Part shown: one piece after another, positions 24,723-33,895 of the stretch
Layout of the letters: each line of letters starts with the position of its first letter
How positions within the stretch are numbered: the stretch's first letter is position 1
NCBI GenBank assembly: GCA_036677505.1
Contig: JAVBWK010000035.1
Location: 1 to 64,000, forward strand
Reading direction: 5' to 3'
Source: UBA2227 sp036677505
GTDB lineage: Bacteria > Bacillota_I > Bacilli_A > Erysipelotrichales > Erysipelotrichaceae
DNA length: 64,000 nt
Program-made: the position numbers and the translations under genes
The notes under the pieces: model-generated
What the model saw: only the letters and a program-made list of their open reading frames with translations
Told to the model about the DNA's origin: nothing
Databases searched by the model: none

Positions 24723-25568
24723 ATGAAAATGATGTATACCAATAGCAACCAGCAACAACATTGGATCAACGATGAACAAGCCTATGCTTTGATTGCTATC
24801 AGTGGCTTACAACCACCCAAAGCCATCATTCAGTTGGGAAGTCTACCTCGTGTAGATGGATCCATCTTTCTTCAATCAAAGATTGAGCAGCGCAATATTG
24901 TGTTGACCCTTCAAGTCCTCTCTGACTTTGAAGCCAATCGAAGACGTCTGTATGACATCTTTAAAATCAAACAAAAAGGGGTGCTGACTTTAGTGCTCGA
25001 CGATCGCACCGTGTCCATTGAAGCTCACTGTGAAAGCATTGAGATCGTCCCGACTTTGTGGCCACTGCGAGCCATGATTTCCTTAATTTGTCCGCAACCC
25101 TACTTTGAAGCAGAACAACCGGTCATCTTGGAAATGTCCTCGATCCAATCTACCTTACAATTTCCATTATCGCTATCCCTGTCTGGGATGGCAATGGGCA
25201 ACCTATTTCCCTCAACAGCTATCAATGCCTTCAACCAAGGTGATATCCCATGTGGATTTACGGTTCGATTTGAATGCGTTGCACCGGTTGAAAACCCCAA
25301 GTTGATTCACGTAGCTACCGGTGAAAACCTCCAATTGTTGATGACTTTGACTCCCGGACAAATCGTTGAGATCACGACCGAGTTAGGCAAGAAACGCATC
25401 GAAGAAGTCCAAGGATCGCAGCGAATCAATCTGTTTCATACCCTATCGTTAGGGTCGACTTTCTTTCAACTCAACGAAGGTGACAATGTCCTATTTGCGA
25501 CCAGTGATGCCGGTAGTTCATCCTTATTGACACAGTTAAGCTATCGTCCCAAAACCAGTGGAGTGTGA
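24723..25568 (+). CDS. Distal tail protein (Dit-like)
   Basis: The 281-residue protein follows the tape measure. It has an N-terminal half (residues 1-140) typical of Dit/phage tail family proteins: LPRVDGSIFLQSKIEQRNIV, FEANRRRLYDIF and the CPQPYFE turn. The C-terminal galectin-like half includes GQIVEITTELGKKRI. It forms the hub ring to which the fibre proteins attach. Confidence 0.85.
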   Translation: MKMMYTNSNQQQHWINDEQAYALIAISGLQPPKAIIQLGSLPRVDGSIFLQSKIEQRNIVLTLQVLSDFEANRRRLYDIFKIKQKGVLTLVLDDRTVSIEAHCESIEIVPTLWPLRAMISLICPQPYFEAEQPVILEMSSIQSTLQFPLSLSLSGMAMGNLFPSTAINAFNQGDIPCGFTVRFECVAPVENPKLIHVATGENLQLLMTLTPGQIVEITTELGKKRIEEVQGSQRINLFHTLSLGSTFFQLNEGDNVLFATSDAGSSSLLTQLSYRPKTSGV

Positions 25569-25571
25569 CCC

Positions 25572-27473
25572 ATGCAAATCAATGTCTATGACTCAACCTT
25601 ACAACGCATCGGAATCTTGGATTCGATTCAATCCTGGTGTTGGCATCGCTGCTTCTATGAATCCGGGGACTTTGAAATTATCCTGCCCCACACCCAAGAC
25701 ACCCAACGTCTTTGTCAGATATCGAATGTGATTACCAAAGATGATTCCGGAGAGTTTGGGATCATTGAGAGTATAGAAATCCAGCAATCCACTGAAGGAG
25801 AGTGGATGAAATGCTCGGGCCGATTGGGTTGTTCATTGTTGGCTTCACGGATCATCATGGAACGATTGACACTTAACAATACGGTTGAAAACGTTATGAG
25901 AAGCTTGGTCGAAGCGTGTTGTCTAAACCCCCAAAATCCTCAACGGATCATTCCACAACTTCAGTTGGGACCTTTACTGGGGCTAACCCCCTCGGTTACC
26001 ATGCAAGTGACGTATCGAAACTTAAGTCAAACCCTCTATCAACTGACCAGTACCCACCAAATTGGATGGGACATACGCTTGGATCCCTTGACGAAGAAGT
26101 TGAACTTTATAACGTTTCAACCCGTCAACCGAAGCAGCGCACAATCATCGATTGCCAAAGTCGTCTTCAGTGAAAGCTATGAGAATTTACGAAGCACCCA
26201 ATATCAACGCAGCCAACGCTTCCTTAGTAACATTGCTTTGGTGGGTGGACAAGGCGAAGGGGAAGAGCGCATTCTCGTACAGGTGGGAGACGGAGAGGGA
26301 TGGAATCGAAAAGAAATCTTTGTTAATGCCAAAGACCAACACTGGGAAGAAGAACTCAGTGAACAAGACTACATCGAGCTGCTGATTCAAAAAGGCTGGT
26401 CCGCACTGCAACCGGAAGTCGAATTCTTTGAAGCGGAAGTCGATGCCAATGGAACCACACGCATCCGGCAAGACTTTGATCTGGGCGATACGGTTTCCAT
26501 TGAAGTTGTAGAGTGGAACAAACAGATTCATGTTCAAGTGACAGAGATATCCGAAGTATTTGATTCGATGGGAATCCGTGTGATCCCAATCTTTGGTCAG
26601 TCGCTCAGTGGCATTCAAAACCAAGTGGAATCAGATACCTCCGGTAGTGGATCGTCCTCAGCAATCACTTTACCTGCCCAAAAAGCCGTCATCACTGATG
26701 CCAACGGTCAATTATCAACTTCGACCGTGACCACCAATGAGCTCTCCATGCTTTCGGGGGTCAGTTCATCACTACAAACTCAACTCAATGGTAAACAAGC
26801 CTCGATTACCGGAGCCGCCAGTTCTGTTACTTCTAGCAACTTAACTGTCAGTCGAACCCTGATATCAGATGGGTCTGGAAAGATTGGAATCAGCAGTGTG
26901 ACATCCACAGAACTGGCTACCTTATCGGGTGTTACATCTGCGATTCAAACTCAACTCAATGGCAAAGCCGCCAGTAGTCATACCCACACTGCCTCACAAA
27001 TCACGGACTTTCTCAACAAAGTATATCCGGTAGGATCCATTTATCTTTCAACCGTTTCCACATCCCCCGCGACCTTGTTTGGTGGATCATGGACCCAAAT
27101 CCAAAACCGCTTTTTGGTAGCAGCAGGGAGCACCTTTGGGGCTTCGTCCACCGGGGGAAGTGACGCACATACTCACACCTCTGCAGCTCATAAACATGGC
27201 GCAGGCTATGAAGGGGGCGATGGAGACTTATGGGCAACCGTAACCGGTGCATCCGGATACGTGCTTTTTAGAGAAGATGGTACCGTACCCTATGCGCAAG
27301 CGACCTGGCAAGCCAGTCACCGAGTATCCGGGACCTATGGTTCCACCAACAGCGCCGTTGGCGGTGGAGCAGATGTTCGTGGCTATACCTCAACCACGAC
27401 CCCCGGGGTCACTGGTTCTTCCAGCAATCTACCCCCATATCTTTCGGTTTATATGTGGCAACGAACCGCATAG
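25572..27473 (+). CDS. Gp37-like baseplate protein with fibre repeats and collar-like tip
   Basis: The 633-residue protein has an N-terminal ReqiPepy6 Gp37-like baseplate domain (about residues 1-360: VYDSTLQRIGILDSIQSWCW). Next come two 57-residue fibre repeats (about 376-470; see the repeat entry). The C-terminal module has FLNKVYPVGSIYLSTVSTSP, FGGSWTQIQNRFLVAAGS and His-rich AHTHTSAAHKHG, the pattern of T4 gp12-like tail-collar/receptor-binding tips. The last residues (LPPYLSVYMWQRT) are classic for that fold. It probably contacts the host surface. Confidence 0.85.
   Translation: MQINVYDSTLQRIGILDSIQSWCWHRCFYESGDFEIILPHTQDTQRLCQISNVITKDDSGEFGIIESIEIQQSTEGEWMKCSGRLGCSLLASRIIMERLTLNNTVENVMRSLVEACCLNPQNPQRIIPQLQLGPLLGLTPSVTMQVTYRNLSQTLYQLTSTHQIGWDIRLDPLTKKLNFITFQPVNRSSAQSSIAKVVFSESYENLRSTQYQRSQRFLSNIALVGGQGEGEERILVQVGDGEGWNRKEIFVNAKDQHWEEELSEQDYIELLIQKGWSALQPEVEFFEAEVDANGTTRIRQDFDLGDTVSIEVVEWNKQIHVQVTEISEVFDSMGIRVIPIFGQSLSGIQNQVESDTSGSGSSSAITLPAQKAVITDANGQLSTSTVTTNELSMLSGVSSSLQTQLNGKQASITGAASSVTSSNLTVSRTLISDGSGKIGISSVTSTELATLSGVTSAIQTQLNGKAASSHTHTASQITDFLNKVYPVGSIYLSTVSTSPATLFGGSWTQIQNRFLVAAGSTFGASSTGGSDAHTHTSAAHKHGAGYEGGDGDLWATVTGASGYVLFREDGTVPYAQATWQASHRVSGTYGSTNSAVGGGADVRGYTSTTTPGVTGSSSNLPPYLSVYMWQRTA
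26697..26973 (+). repeat. 171-bp periodic fibre repeats, array 1 (about 1.6 units)
   Basis: Units start at 26697 and 26868 and encode D-x-x-G-x-(L/I)-x-x-S-x-V-T-x-x-E-L-x-x-L-S-G-V motifs ending in QTQLNGK. The distance between the QTQLNGK codons is exactly 171 bp (26772 to 26943). They match the array at 28385-28830. Confidence 0.85.
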
Positions 27474-27484
27474 AAAGGAATCTT

Positions 27485-27853
27485 ATGTTACTTCAACTGA
27501 TGATGGCTTTGCCCATCGCCTTACTCGTCAATATCTTATTGGGGGTAGCTATTGCTTCCACCAAGTTGGAATTTGATAGACAAAAACTGACGCAAGGACT
27601 GATTAAAGGAATAAGCATTTATCTAGCTATTGGCGGTTTGGTTCTTATAGCCAACGTCCTTCCGATCATCGATGTCGAAGGAGTCGGACAACTCGATATC
27701 CTGAATGCTTTGACTGTCATCGTTTCCACTGTCTTGGGCGTTTATATCGTGGGTGATTTACAAAAGCTGATGGAAGCCTTCAAACTGAAAACTCAGCCTT
27801 CTCAGCTGATCAAAGCCTACAATGAATCCCAAATTACCAGCGGGGAGGATTAA
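27485..27853 (+). CDS. Holin-like membrane protein
   Basis: This 122-residue protein has about three membrane segments (MALPIALLVNILLGVAIAS, ISIYLAIGGLVLIANVLPII, LTVIVSTVLGVYIVGDL) and a charged C-terminal tail. Its size and proximity to lysis genes fit a phage holin, although it lies between two fibre genes. AAAGGAATC precedes the ATG at 27485. A second small membrane protein at 30451 may act with it. It starts 11 bp after the Gp37-like gene. Confidence 0.6.
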   Translation: MLLQLMMALPIALLVNILLGVAIASTKLEFDRQKLTQGLIKGISIYLAIGGLVLIANVLPIIDVEGVGQLDILNALTVIVSTVLGVYIVGDLQKLMEAFKLKTQPSQLIKAYNESQITSGED

Positions 27854-27856
27854 TCA

Positions 27857-28942
27857 ATGGCGATGCGAAGTGGATTTTTCAATAGCGTTAACGACGATCG
27901 CTTGTATTCGGCCAATGAGTTTGCGGAATACTTTGCGACCTTTATCGGCAATGGGGTATTTCCATCTCCCACGACCTCTTTACAAGTCCAACCCGATACT
28001 GGACTAACGATACGTATAAAGGCGGGGAAAGCCTGGATCAATGGCTATTACTTTATAGCAGATGCGGATGAAACGCTTGCGATTCAACCCGACCCGATTT
28101 TGCCTCGTATCGATCGTCTGGTTCTTCGACTGCATTTAAGCAATCGAGAAATAACCTTAGTACACAAACAAGGAACTGCAGCTTCGACCCCCAGTACACC
28201 CGTCGTAACTCGGGATGCGCAAATGATTGAGTTTTCTTTGGCCATTCTATCCATACCCGCGGGAGCGAGTTCAATAACTGCAGCCATGATCACCGATACC
28301 CGTTCAAACATTACTGAGTGTGGCTTTGTGACCTCGACCATCACCAATATTCCCATCATGACTGCCAACCGAACCTTAATATCCAGTGGAACCGGAGAGT
28401 TGAGTGTAAGTAGCGTAACCAGTCAAGAGCTGGGGAATCTATCCGGAAATACATCCAATATTCAAACGCAACTCAATGGCAAGCAAGCCACCATCACCGG
28501 TGCAGCCTCCACGATCACCAGCAATAATCTCACGGCATCTCGGGCTCTACAATCTGATGCGAGTGGTAAAGTTTCCATCAGTGCTATTACATCGACGGAA
28601 CTGGGACAACTCAGCGGGGTAACTTCCGCCATCCAAAGTCAACTCAACAGTAAACAAGCCACCATCACCGGTGCAGCTTCTTCGATCGTCACCAGTAATC
28701 TCACTGACAATCGTGTCTTGGTGTCCGATGCCAATGGCAAGATATCCGCAAGCTTGCTGACCACAACAGAACTGGGACATGTTTCAGGAGTAAATGCATC
28801 CATTCAAACCCAACTCAATGGCAAATTAGCGACGACTGCTCAAGCGGTGGATTCTTTAAAAATCAATGGAAAGAAGATCCATGTAGGAACCAGCCCACCG
28901 GCAAGTCCGGCGATTGGTGACCTTTGGGTCGATACCAACTAA
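27857..28942 (+). CDS. Tail fibre / receptor-binding protein with repeats
   Basis: The 361-residue protein's N-terminal 160 residues (RSGFFNSVNDDRLYSANEFA, then RIKAGKAWINGYYF and LPRIDRLVLRL) match a base domain common in phage receptor-binding proteins. Three 57-residue repeats follow (about 177-325). A short C-terminal motif IHVGTSPPASPAIGDLWVDT is common at fibre ends. GGGGAGG precedes the ATG. Confidence 0.8.
   Translation: MAMRSGFFNSVNDDRLYSANEFAEYFATFIGNGVFPSPTTSLQVQPDTGLTIRIKAGKAWINGYYFIADADETLAIQPDPILPRIDRLVLRLHLSNREITLVHKQGTAASTPSTPVVTRDAQMIEFSLAILSIPAGASSITAAMITDTRSNITECGFVTSTITNIPIMTANRTLISSGTGELSVSSVTSQELGNLSGNTSNIQTQLNGKQATITGAASTITSNNLTASRALQSDASGKVSISAITSTELGQLSGVTSAIQSQLNSKQATITGAASSIVTSNLTDNRVLVSDANGKISASLLTTTELGHVSGVNASIQTQLNGKLATTAQAVDSLKINGKKIHVGTSPPASPAIGDLWVDTN
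28385..28830 (+). repeat. 171-bp periodic fibre repeats, array 2 (about 2.6 units)
   Basis: Units start at 28385, 28556 and 28727. The conserved IQ(T/S)QLN(G/S)K codons are at 28460, 28631 and 28802, each 171 bp apart. The stretch AAGCCACCATCACCGGTGCA is identical in the first two units. Confidence 0.88.
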
Positions 28943-28945
28943 GCA

Positions 28946-29575
28946 ATGGCAACCAAAACCTTTGGAAGTCAACCGACGTTGAACAATGCCTATTGGGGCG
29001 GAGTACCATATCATGCCAATATTGGGTTACGGGCTACGATGCCTGAGCGTGGAAAGATCCTGTCGTTATCATTGAAACTAGCACGCGTCAATGACACCGA
29101 TGTGCCCATCGTCTGGGGTGCCATTTGGAATCGAAGCAATGGATCCTTATTGGCTCAATCCAATCATTCCCATTCCCCAACCAATACCTTCACCACCCCA
29201 GGCAACATGCAAGTCTATACCTTTGCCTTCGATCAACCACAGATTGAAGCCGGGACCTTGCTTTGGATCGGCTATGGCAAACGTTCCAATCAAAGTGGAC
29301 GTGCATTGTATTACGGTATCAACACCAGTACCAGTGGTAGTACGATCGATCGCAACGATGATAGTCAAAGCGCACCGGCAACCACCTTCACCACCGACTC
29401 CACCTACAGCAATCATGCCTTGTGGATTGAAGTGACGTATAAGACCGGTGGACAAATCAAGGTGTGGAATGGAGTAGGCTTTGAGGAGAAACCCGTCAAA
29501 GCATGGTCCGGATCATCGTGGAGTGAGAAAATTGTTAAAACATATAAAGATAACAACTGGGCGGAAAGTAATTAG
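28946..29575 (+). CDS. Putative carbohydrate-binding tail fibre protein
   Basis: The 209-residue protein is rich in beta strands and aromatic residues (PTLNNAYWGGVPYHAN, LLWIGYGKRSNQSGRALYYG), suggestive of a glycan-binding sandwich. The C-terminus contains three degenerate W-x-G-x-x-(W/F)-x-E-K-x-V-K units (KVWNGVGFEEKPVK, AWSGSSWSEKIVK, YKDNNWAE), common in phage fibre tails. It starts 3 bp after the upstream fibre gene, and is probably part of the adsorption apparatus. Confidence 0.65.
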   Translation: MATKTFGSQPTLNNAYWGGVPYHANIGLRATMPERGKILSLSLKLARVNDTDVPIVWGAIWNRSNGSLLAQSNHSHSPTNTFTTPGNMQVYTFAFDQPQIEAGTLLWIGYGKRSNQSGRALYYGINTSTSGSTIDRNDDSQSAPATTFTTDSTYSNHALWIEVTYKTGGQIKVWNGVGFEEKPVKAWSGSSWSEKIVKTYKDNNWAESN

Positions 29576-29586
29576 AAAGGACGACT

Positions 29587-29706
29587 ATGAAAAAGAAACC
29601 AATCATTGAAGTTGAAGAGATTGAGGATCTCGATTATTCCCAGGAGATTGAATTTTTATTGGAAGAGGAGGAGCAAGATGAGCAAGACGAATTACGGGCT
29701 GGTTGA
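29587..29706 (+). CDS. Small acidic phage protein (39 residues)
   Basis: This short frame, MKKKPIIEVEEIEDLDYSQE and onward, ends at the TGA at 29704-29706 and has GAAAGGAC upstream. More than a third of residues are Asp/Glu. It occupies the XkdX-like slot between fibre and lysin genes and its last 29 bp overlap the lysin start. No family is claimed; position, start signal and absence of another gene support it. Confidence 0.6.
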   Translation: MKKKPIIEVEEIEDLDYSQEIEFLLEEEEQDEQDELRAG

Positions 29707-30454
29707 GTATGCTAAAAGCAAACTGCAGGTGCCTACCATTTACATGTTGGGAGGATTTGGCCGGCCGTTGACCCAAGCGATGATCGATCGACGGGTCAAT
29801 CAATTGAAATGTCCGCATACGATCAAAAACCTGTCTAAGATCCAATCCGGGATAGGCAAATCTTGCTTCGACTGTTGTGGTCTGATTAAAGGATACTTAT
29901 GGGAGGTCAAACCCGGCGAGGTCAAATACAACATTCCCAAAGGGTCCGATCAAAACGTCCGAATGATGTTCGCCTCCTGCAAAGAAAAAGGGGACATCAG
30001 CGAACTATCGGACATCCCCGGGGTATTGGTCTTTACCAAAAACCTGGGACATGTCGGAATTTATATAGGCAAAGATGAACAAGGCAACCGGCAATACATT
30101 GAGTCGACCCCGGCATGGAACAAGTGGGGTGTAACCGAAAGCAACGATGCTATTCGCACATGGTCCTTTTGGGGTAAATACAGCTTCATCGATTATGTGA
30201 GTAAAGAAACTCCCACAACCTTCAAACCCGGTGATATCATCTATGTCAATGGCATCGGTCGCTCCAGCAGCTTAGGCACAGGGAAGATGACACCCACTTA
30301 TCGGAACAAACGCATGAAAGTCATCAAACACTTACCCCAAGCACTGTACGCGTATGGTTGTTCAACCCTGACTTATGCTCCCGAAGGAGAATTGGGATCC
30401 CGCTACATCACCGCTTACTTCAAACAGGAATCACTAAAGAAAGAACGACAATGA
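29678..30454 (+). CDS. NlpC/P60-like endolysin
   Basis: The 258-residue cell-wall hydrolase has its catalytic Cys in SCFDCCGLIKGYLWE and His in NLGHVGIYIG, followed by the QYIESTP strand: the NlpC/P60-CHAP arrangement. The C-terminal about 65 residues (FKPGDIIYVNGIGRSSS, then a Tyr-rich segment) read as an SH3-like wall-binding module. The ATG at 29678 is preceded by GGAAGAGGAGG; the frame upstream is only the alternative reading of the small acidic gene. It cleaves peptide stems, so the host has a peptidoglycan wall. Confidence 0.85.
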   Translation: MSKTNYGLVEYAKSKLQVPTIYMLGGFGRPLTQAMIDRRVNQLKCPHTIKNLSKIQSGIGKSCFDCCGLIKGYLWEVKPGEVKYNIPKGSDQNVRMMFASCKEKGDISELSDIPGVLVFTKNLGHVGIYIGKDEQGNRQYIESTPAWNKWGVTESNDAIRTWSFWGKYSFIDYVSKETPTTFKPGDIIYVNGIGRSSSLGTGKMTPTYRNKRMKVIKHLPQALYAYGCSTLTYAPEGELGSRYITAYFKQESLKKERQ

Positions 30455-30732
30455 CCTCAGAGTCGTCCTTCAGTATCTCGGTGATCATTGCGCTGGTAGG
30501 ATGTTTTGTGGGATTGGCTGGCTGGATCCGCGGTCGAGATACACGAATTATCAATGATTCCGAGTGGAAAGGGATGGTCAATGCGAAGTTAGATATGGCC
30601 ATTGGCCTTCGCAAGGATCATGATGAGCTTCAAGATCGTCACAATCAGCTCTCCGAACGGATAGGACGGATTGAAGAATCCACCAAAGCAGCGCATCGCC
30701 GGATCGATACAATGGAAACGAAAAACAAGTAG
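30451..30732 (+). CDS. XhlA/holin-like small membrane protein
   Basis: The 93-residue protein has one N-terminal membrane segment (SISVIIALVGCFVGLAGWI) and a long charged coiled coil (KDHDELQDRHNQLSERIGRI). This layout is typical of XhlA-like haemolysins or accessory holins. Its ATG overlaps the lysin stop, indicating a lysis cassette. It is the last gene of the late operon. Confidence 0.75.
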   Translation: MTSESSFSISVIIALVGCFVGLAGWIRGRDTRIINDSEWKGMVNAKLDMAIGLRKDHDELQDRHNQLSERIGRIEESTKAAHRRIDTMETKNK

Positions 30733-30734
30733 GG

Positions 30735-30764
30735 AAGGGCTGCAACGAGTGCAGCCCTTCTTTT
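30735..30764 (+). terminator. Late operon terminator
   Basis: AAGGGCTGCA (30735-30744) pairs perfectly with TGCAGCCCTT (30750-30759), followed by CTTTT. It marks the end of the phage late transcript. Confidence 0.85.
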
Positions 30765-30873
30765 ACATTAAAATCAAATCAATTAATTGCTCTAGATATT
30801 CCGACAACTCTGGATGAAAACGGATTTCAACACATATTTCAGAAATAATATCGAGTTCAAACGTTATTTCCAT
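30763..30873 (-). CDS. Tiny minus-strand gene (36 residues) in the lysis-cargo junction
   Basis: The minus strand carries GGAGGTGATAGA directly before an ATG at 30873, an excellent ribosome binding site. The frame MEITFELDIISEICVEIRFH ends after 36 codons at 30763. The product is amphipathic, acidic and Ile/Leu-rich. It lies between the late terminator and the restriction cassette, against the direction of all nearby genes. Function unknown; an antitoxin-like or small regulatory peptide is speculative. Confidence 0.5.
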   Translation of the reverse strand: MEITFELDIISEICVEIRFHPELSEYLEQLIDLILM

Positions 30874-31018
30874 TCTATCACCTCCAATATTTTATAATCA
30901 TGAAAGGTACAAATTCCTAAAAACATAGGAAAAAAAGTTGCGAGATGTTAAAATATAGAGGTATTTGAAAATAATAGTGTAATTTCTGCATAAAATAAAT
31001 AATTTAATGGAGGATTCT

Positions 31019-33895
31019 ATGTTTTATAAAATGATAAGTAGTAAAAGGGATGAATGGTACAATAGTTCAGATTGTGCAATCAAGGGATTAATCGACTATA
31101 TTTTGGATAAAGGTCAATTAAGAGATGCACAAATTGATGCAATCAAAACATATTTATACCTAAAAATCAAATGTGATAATAAGCCGATGTGGCAATTAGT
31201 ATCAATGGGTTATTTTAATAGTCTTGATCTTGATAATGTTGAATTATCAACACGAACTCGTGAATTTTTAAGTGCCAATAGAGGAGCTGCTGCTTTATTT
31301 GAGTATGCTTATCAAAAGGATAACAACGGTATTCCTGTTTCACAAGTTCTAGTAAATAAGTTAAGAGAAAATCCTGAATCAATTGACTTCGAGAAGTTTA
31401 TTAAGGATCTATTTTACAATGTAGAGTATACTGATTATCTTTTTAGTTTGCCGATGGGTGCTGGTAAAACATTTCTCATGGCTGCTTTTATATACTTAGA
31501 CTTGTATTTTGCTTTTAATGAGGAATTTAATAGAACCTTTTCTAGTAATTTCATAATATTTGCTCCTTCTGGTTTAAAATCCTCCGTTATTCCAAGTTTA
31601 AGAACCATTCAAAACTTTGACCCCAGTTGGATTATTCCAGAGCCATCATGTTATGAAATCAAGAAAATGATTAAGTTTGAAATATTAGATCAAAGCAGAA
31701 CTGAAAAGAACTCAAACAAGACAAAGAATCCCAATGTTCAAAAAATTTCAAATTACCAACCATTCGAACATTTATTCGGCCTTGTTCTTGTTACAAATGC
31801 TGAGAAGGTGATATTAGACAGAATTACTGAGAATCATGGTCAAATCAGTATGTTTGAAGATAGTGATGATGATAAGGATAGGCAGGCAAATGAACTAAGA
31901 AATTTAATTGGCAAGATACCTCGATTATCTGTTTTTGTTGATGAAGTGCATCATGCTGTTAGTAGTGAAATCAAACTAAGAGCAGTAATAGACAAGTGGT
32001 CATTAAATAATAATATCAACTCTGTCCTTGGGTTTTCAGGTACTCCATATCTTGAAAATGCGGAAAGCATATATATTACAGAAAACCATCAAGTTTCATT
32101 TACTGAAATATCAAACATCGTTTATTACTATCCACTTATTAACGGGATAGGCAATTTTCTAAAGAAACCAATTGTAAAGATTTCCGATAGCAATAATAGT
32201 TTAGAGATAGTAGAGAGCGGAGTAAGATATTTTTTGGATAATTACCTCAATCTCGTTTATTTGGGAGATCTTAAGTCAAAACTAGGAATATATTGTGGAA
32301 CGATTGAGAAGCTTGAGACGCAGATATATCCATTGGTCGCTAAAATCGTTGCTGAATATGGACTAAGAGCGAATTGTATCTTGAAATATCATAAAGGAAA
32401 TAGAGATCATCCTATTTCGATTGAAAGCCAAATGCAATTTGAGATTCTTGACAAAGCATACTCAGACATAAGGATAGTATTACTTGTTCAAATTGGCAAG
32501 GAAGGTTGGGATTGTAAAAGCTTAACAGGTGTAATTTTGTCACAAGAAGGTGATTGTCCAAGGAATATGGTTTTACAGACTTCCTGTCGCTGTCTAAGAC
32601 AAGTACAAAAATATTCACTAGAGTCAGCAATTATTTATCTAAATTCTAGCAATGCAGAAACATTGAATAATCAACTTAATAGGCAACACAGAATTACTTT
32701 AAAGGAGTTTACCGAATCTGACTTTTCAAAAATTGAAGTGAACAGATATGATCGTACAAAATATTTGAAGATTTCAGATATTAAATACTATCAACTAAGT
32801 GTAAATTATGAAACTGAATTGATCTCAGATGATGTAAGTACTAGTGAAAAGTTGAAATCTGCTTTGACTAATGCCACAATAACCAATATTATTAAGACAA
32901 CTGATTTTGAAGGCAGATTGCTTCAAACTGAGATATTAAAAAAAGAAGTAGGAAATAAACCAGCAAATTTTTATCAATGGATTTATGAAATTTCAAAAAG
33001 TAGTTTCCTCTACTTAAAAATTGAAACATTGCTTGAGCATAAGATCGAGTTACAAGAACTATTCAAAGTGATTACTTATGAATCAAATGGAAATTCTTAC
33101 TTTAGTTCCAATTACGATTTAAATATGATAGAAGCAAATATAAGAAAATCATTTAGCCCAAAGAGAACTCTAAATATACGAGAAGAATTTATCCCGTTTG
33201 AAGCAAAACTGCTAAATATTGAGAACTTTAAAAGCAAATTACATGTAGACCAAGTAGATGACTTTTATCCAAAACAAAGTATTGTTGAGAATATCATACT
33301 TGATGATAATGGGCAGCTGCTAATTGATGATAAGATAGCAGAAATGTTAAAATTGGCATATGCAACAGGGAATATTGAGATAGCAGAGAGTTTAAAGTCT
33401 AAACATTCTTCCCATCCTGCTAAAGATCGTTCTTTTCACTATCTGCCATACAAGACTGATAGCAAATTTGAACAGGAATTTCTTGAACTAGTATTGTCCT
33501 TCGAAGATATTTTGAAGAATAACTTAGAAATATACTATAATGGCGAAAGATCATTAACAGAGTTTAAGATAAAATGCTATAAGAAAACAAATAGTAGTTG
33601 GAAGTACATAGGTATGTACACGCCGGATTTCTTAGTCTTAAAAAGAGTCGACGGAGAAATTGCAAAGGCTTTAATACTAGAGACCAAAGGCACAATATAT
33701 TCTCAAGATCCGATCTTTATTGAGAAACGAAAGTTTATGGAAACGGAGTTTATAAAGAATAATAACAGTTTGTTTGGATATAGGAAATTTGATTATATTT
33801 GTTTTGACGATAAATCAGACACAAGAGATATTTTACAAAGAATATCATATGTAATAAATGAATTCTTTATGGAGGGGAATAACAATGCCAATTAA
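31019..33895 (+). CDS. res: Type III restriction enzyme, Res subunit
   Basis: The 958-residue SF2 helicase-nuclease has Walker A PMGAGKT (about 146-152), motif II FVDEVHHAV (about 307), motif III GFSGTPY, and motifs V/VI in QIGKEGWDCKSLTGVILSQ and QTSCRCLRQ. The C-terminal nuclease has PDFLVL and LILETKG (E-x-K, about 888), the endonuclease site of type III enzymes. The ATG at 31019 follows TTAATGGAGGATT; an ATG at 31007 overlaps that site. It is AT-rich cargo at the tRNA-proximal end of the prophage and is followed by mod with an 11-bp overlap. Confidence 0.92.
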   Translation: MFYKMISSKRDEWYNSSDCAIKGLIDYILDKGQLRDAQIDAIKTYLYLKIKCDNKPMWQLVSMGYFNSLDLDNVELSTRTREFLSANRGAAALFEYAYQKDNNGIPVSQVLVNKLRENPESIDFEKFIKDLFYNVEYTDYLFSLPMGAGKTFLMAAFIYLDLYFAFNEEFNRTFSSNFIIFAPSGLKSSVIPSLRTIQNFDPSWIIPEPSCYEIKKMIKFEILDQSRTEKNSNKTKNPNVQKISNYQPFEHLFGLVLVTNAEKVILDRITENHGQISMFEDSDDDKDRQANELRNLIGKIPRLSVFVDEVHHAVSSEIKLRAVIDKWSLNNNINSVLGFSGTPYLENAESIYITENHQVSFTEISNIVYYYPLINGIGNFLKKPIVKISDSNNSLEIVESGVRYFLDNYLNLVYLGDLKSKLGIYCGTIEKLETQIYPLVAKIVAEYGLRANCILKYHKGNRDHPISIESQMQFEILDKAYSDIRIVLLVQIGKEGWDCKSLTGVILSQEGDCPRNMVLQTSCRCLRQVQKYSLESAIIYLNSSNAETLNNQLNRQHRITLKEFTESDFSKIEVNRYDRTKYLKISDIKYYQLSVNYETELISDDVSTSEKLKSALTNATITNIIKTTDFEGRLLQTEILKKEVGNKPANFYQWIYEISKSSFLYLKIETLLEHKIELQELFKVITYESNGNSYFSSNYDLNMIEANIRKSFSPKRTLNIREEFIPFEAKLLNIENFKSKLHVDQVDDFYPKQSIVENIILDDNGQLLIDDKIAEMLKLAYATGNIEIAESLKSKHSSHPAKDRSFHYLPYKTDSKFEQEFLELVLSFEDILKNNLEIYYNGERSLTEFKIKCYKKTNSSWKYIGMYTPDFLVLKRVDGEIAKALILETKGTIYSQDPIFIEKRKFMETEFIKNNNSLFGYRKFDYICFDDKSDTRDILQRISYVINEFFMEGNNNAN

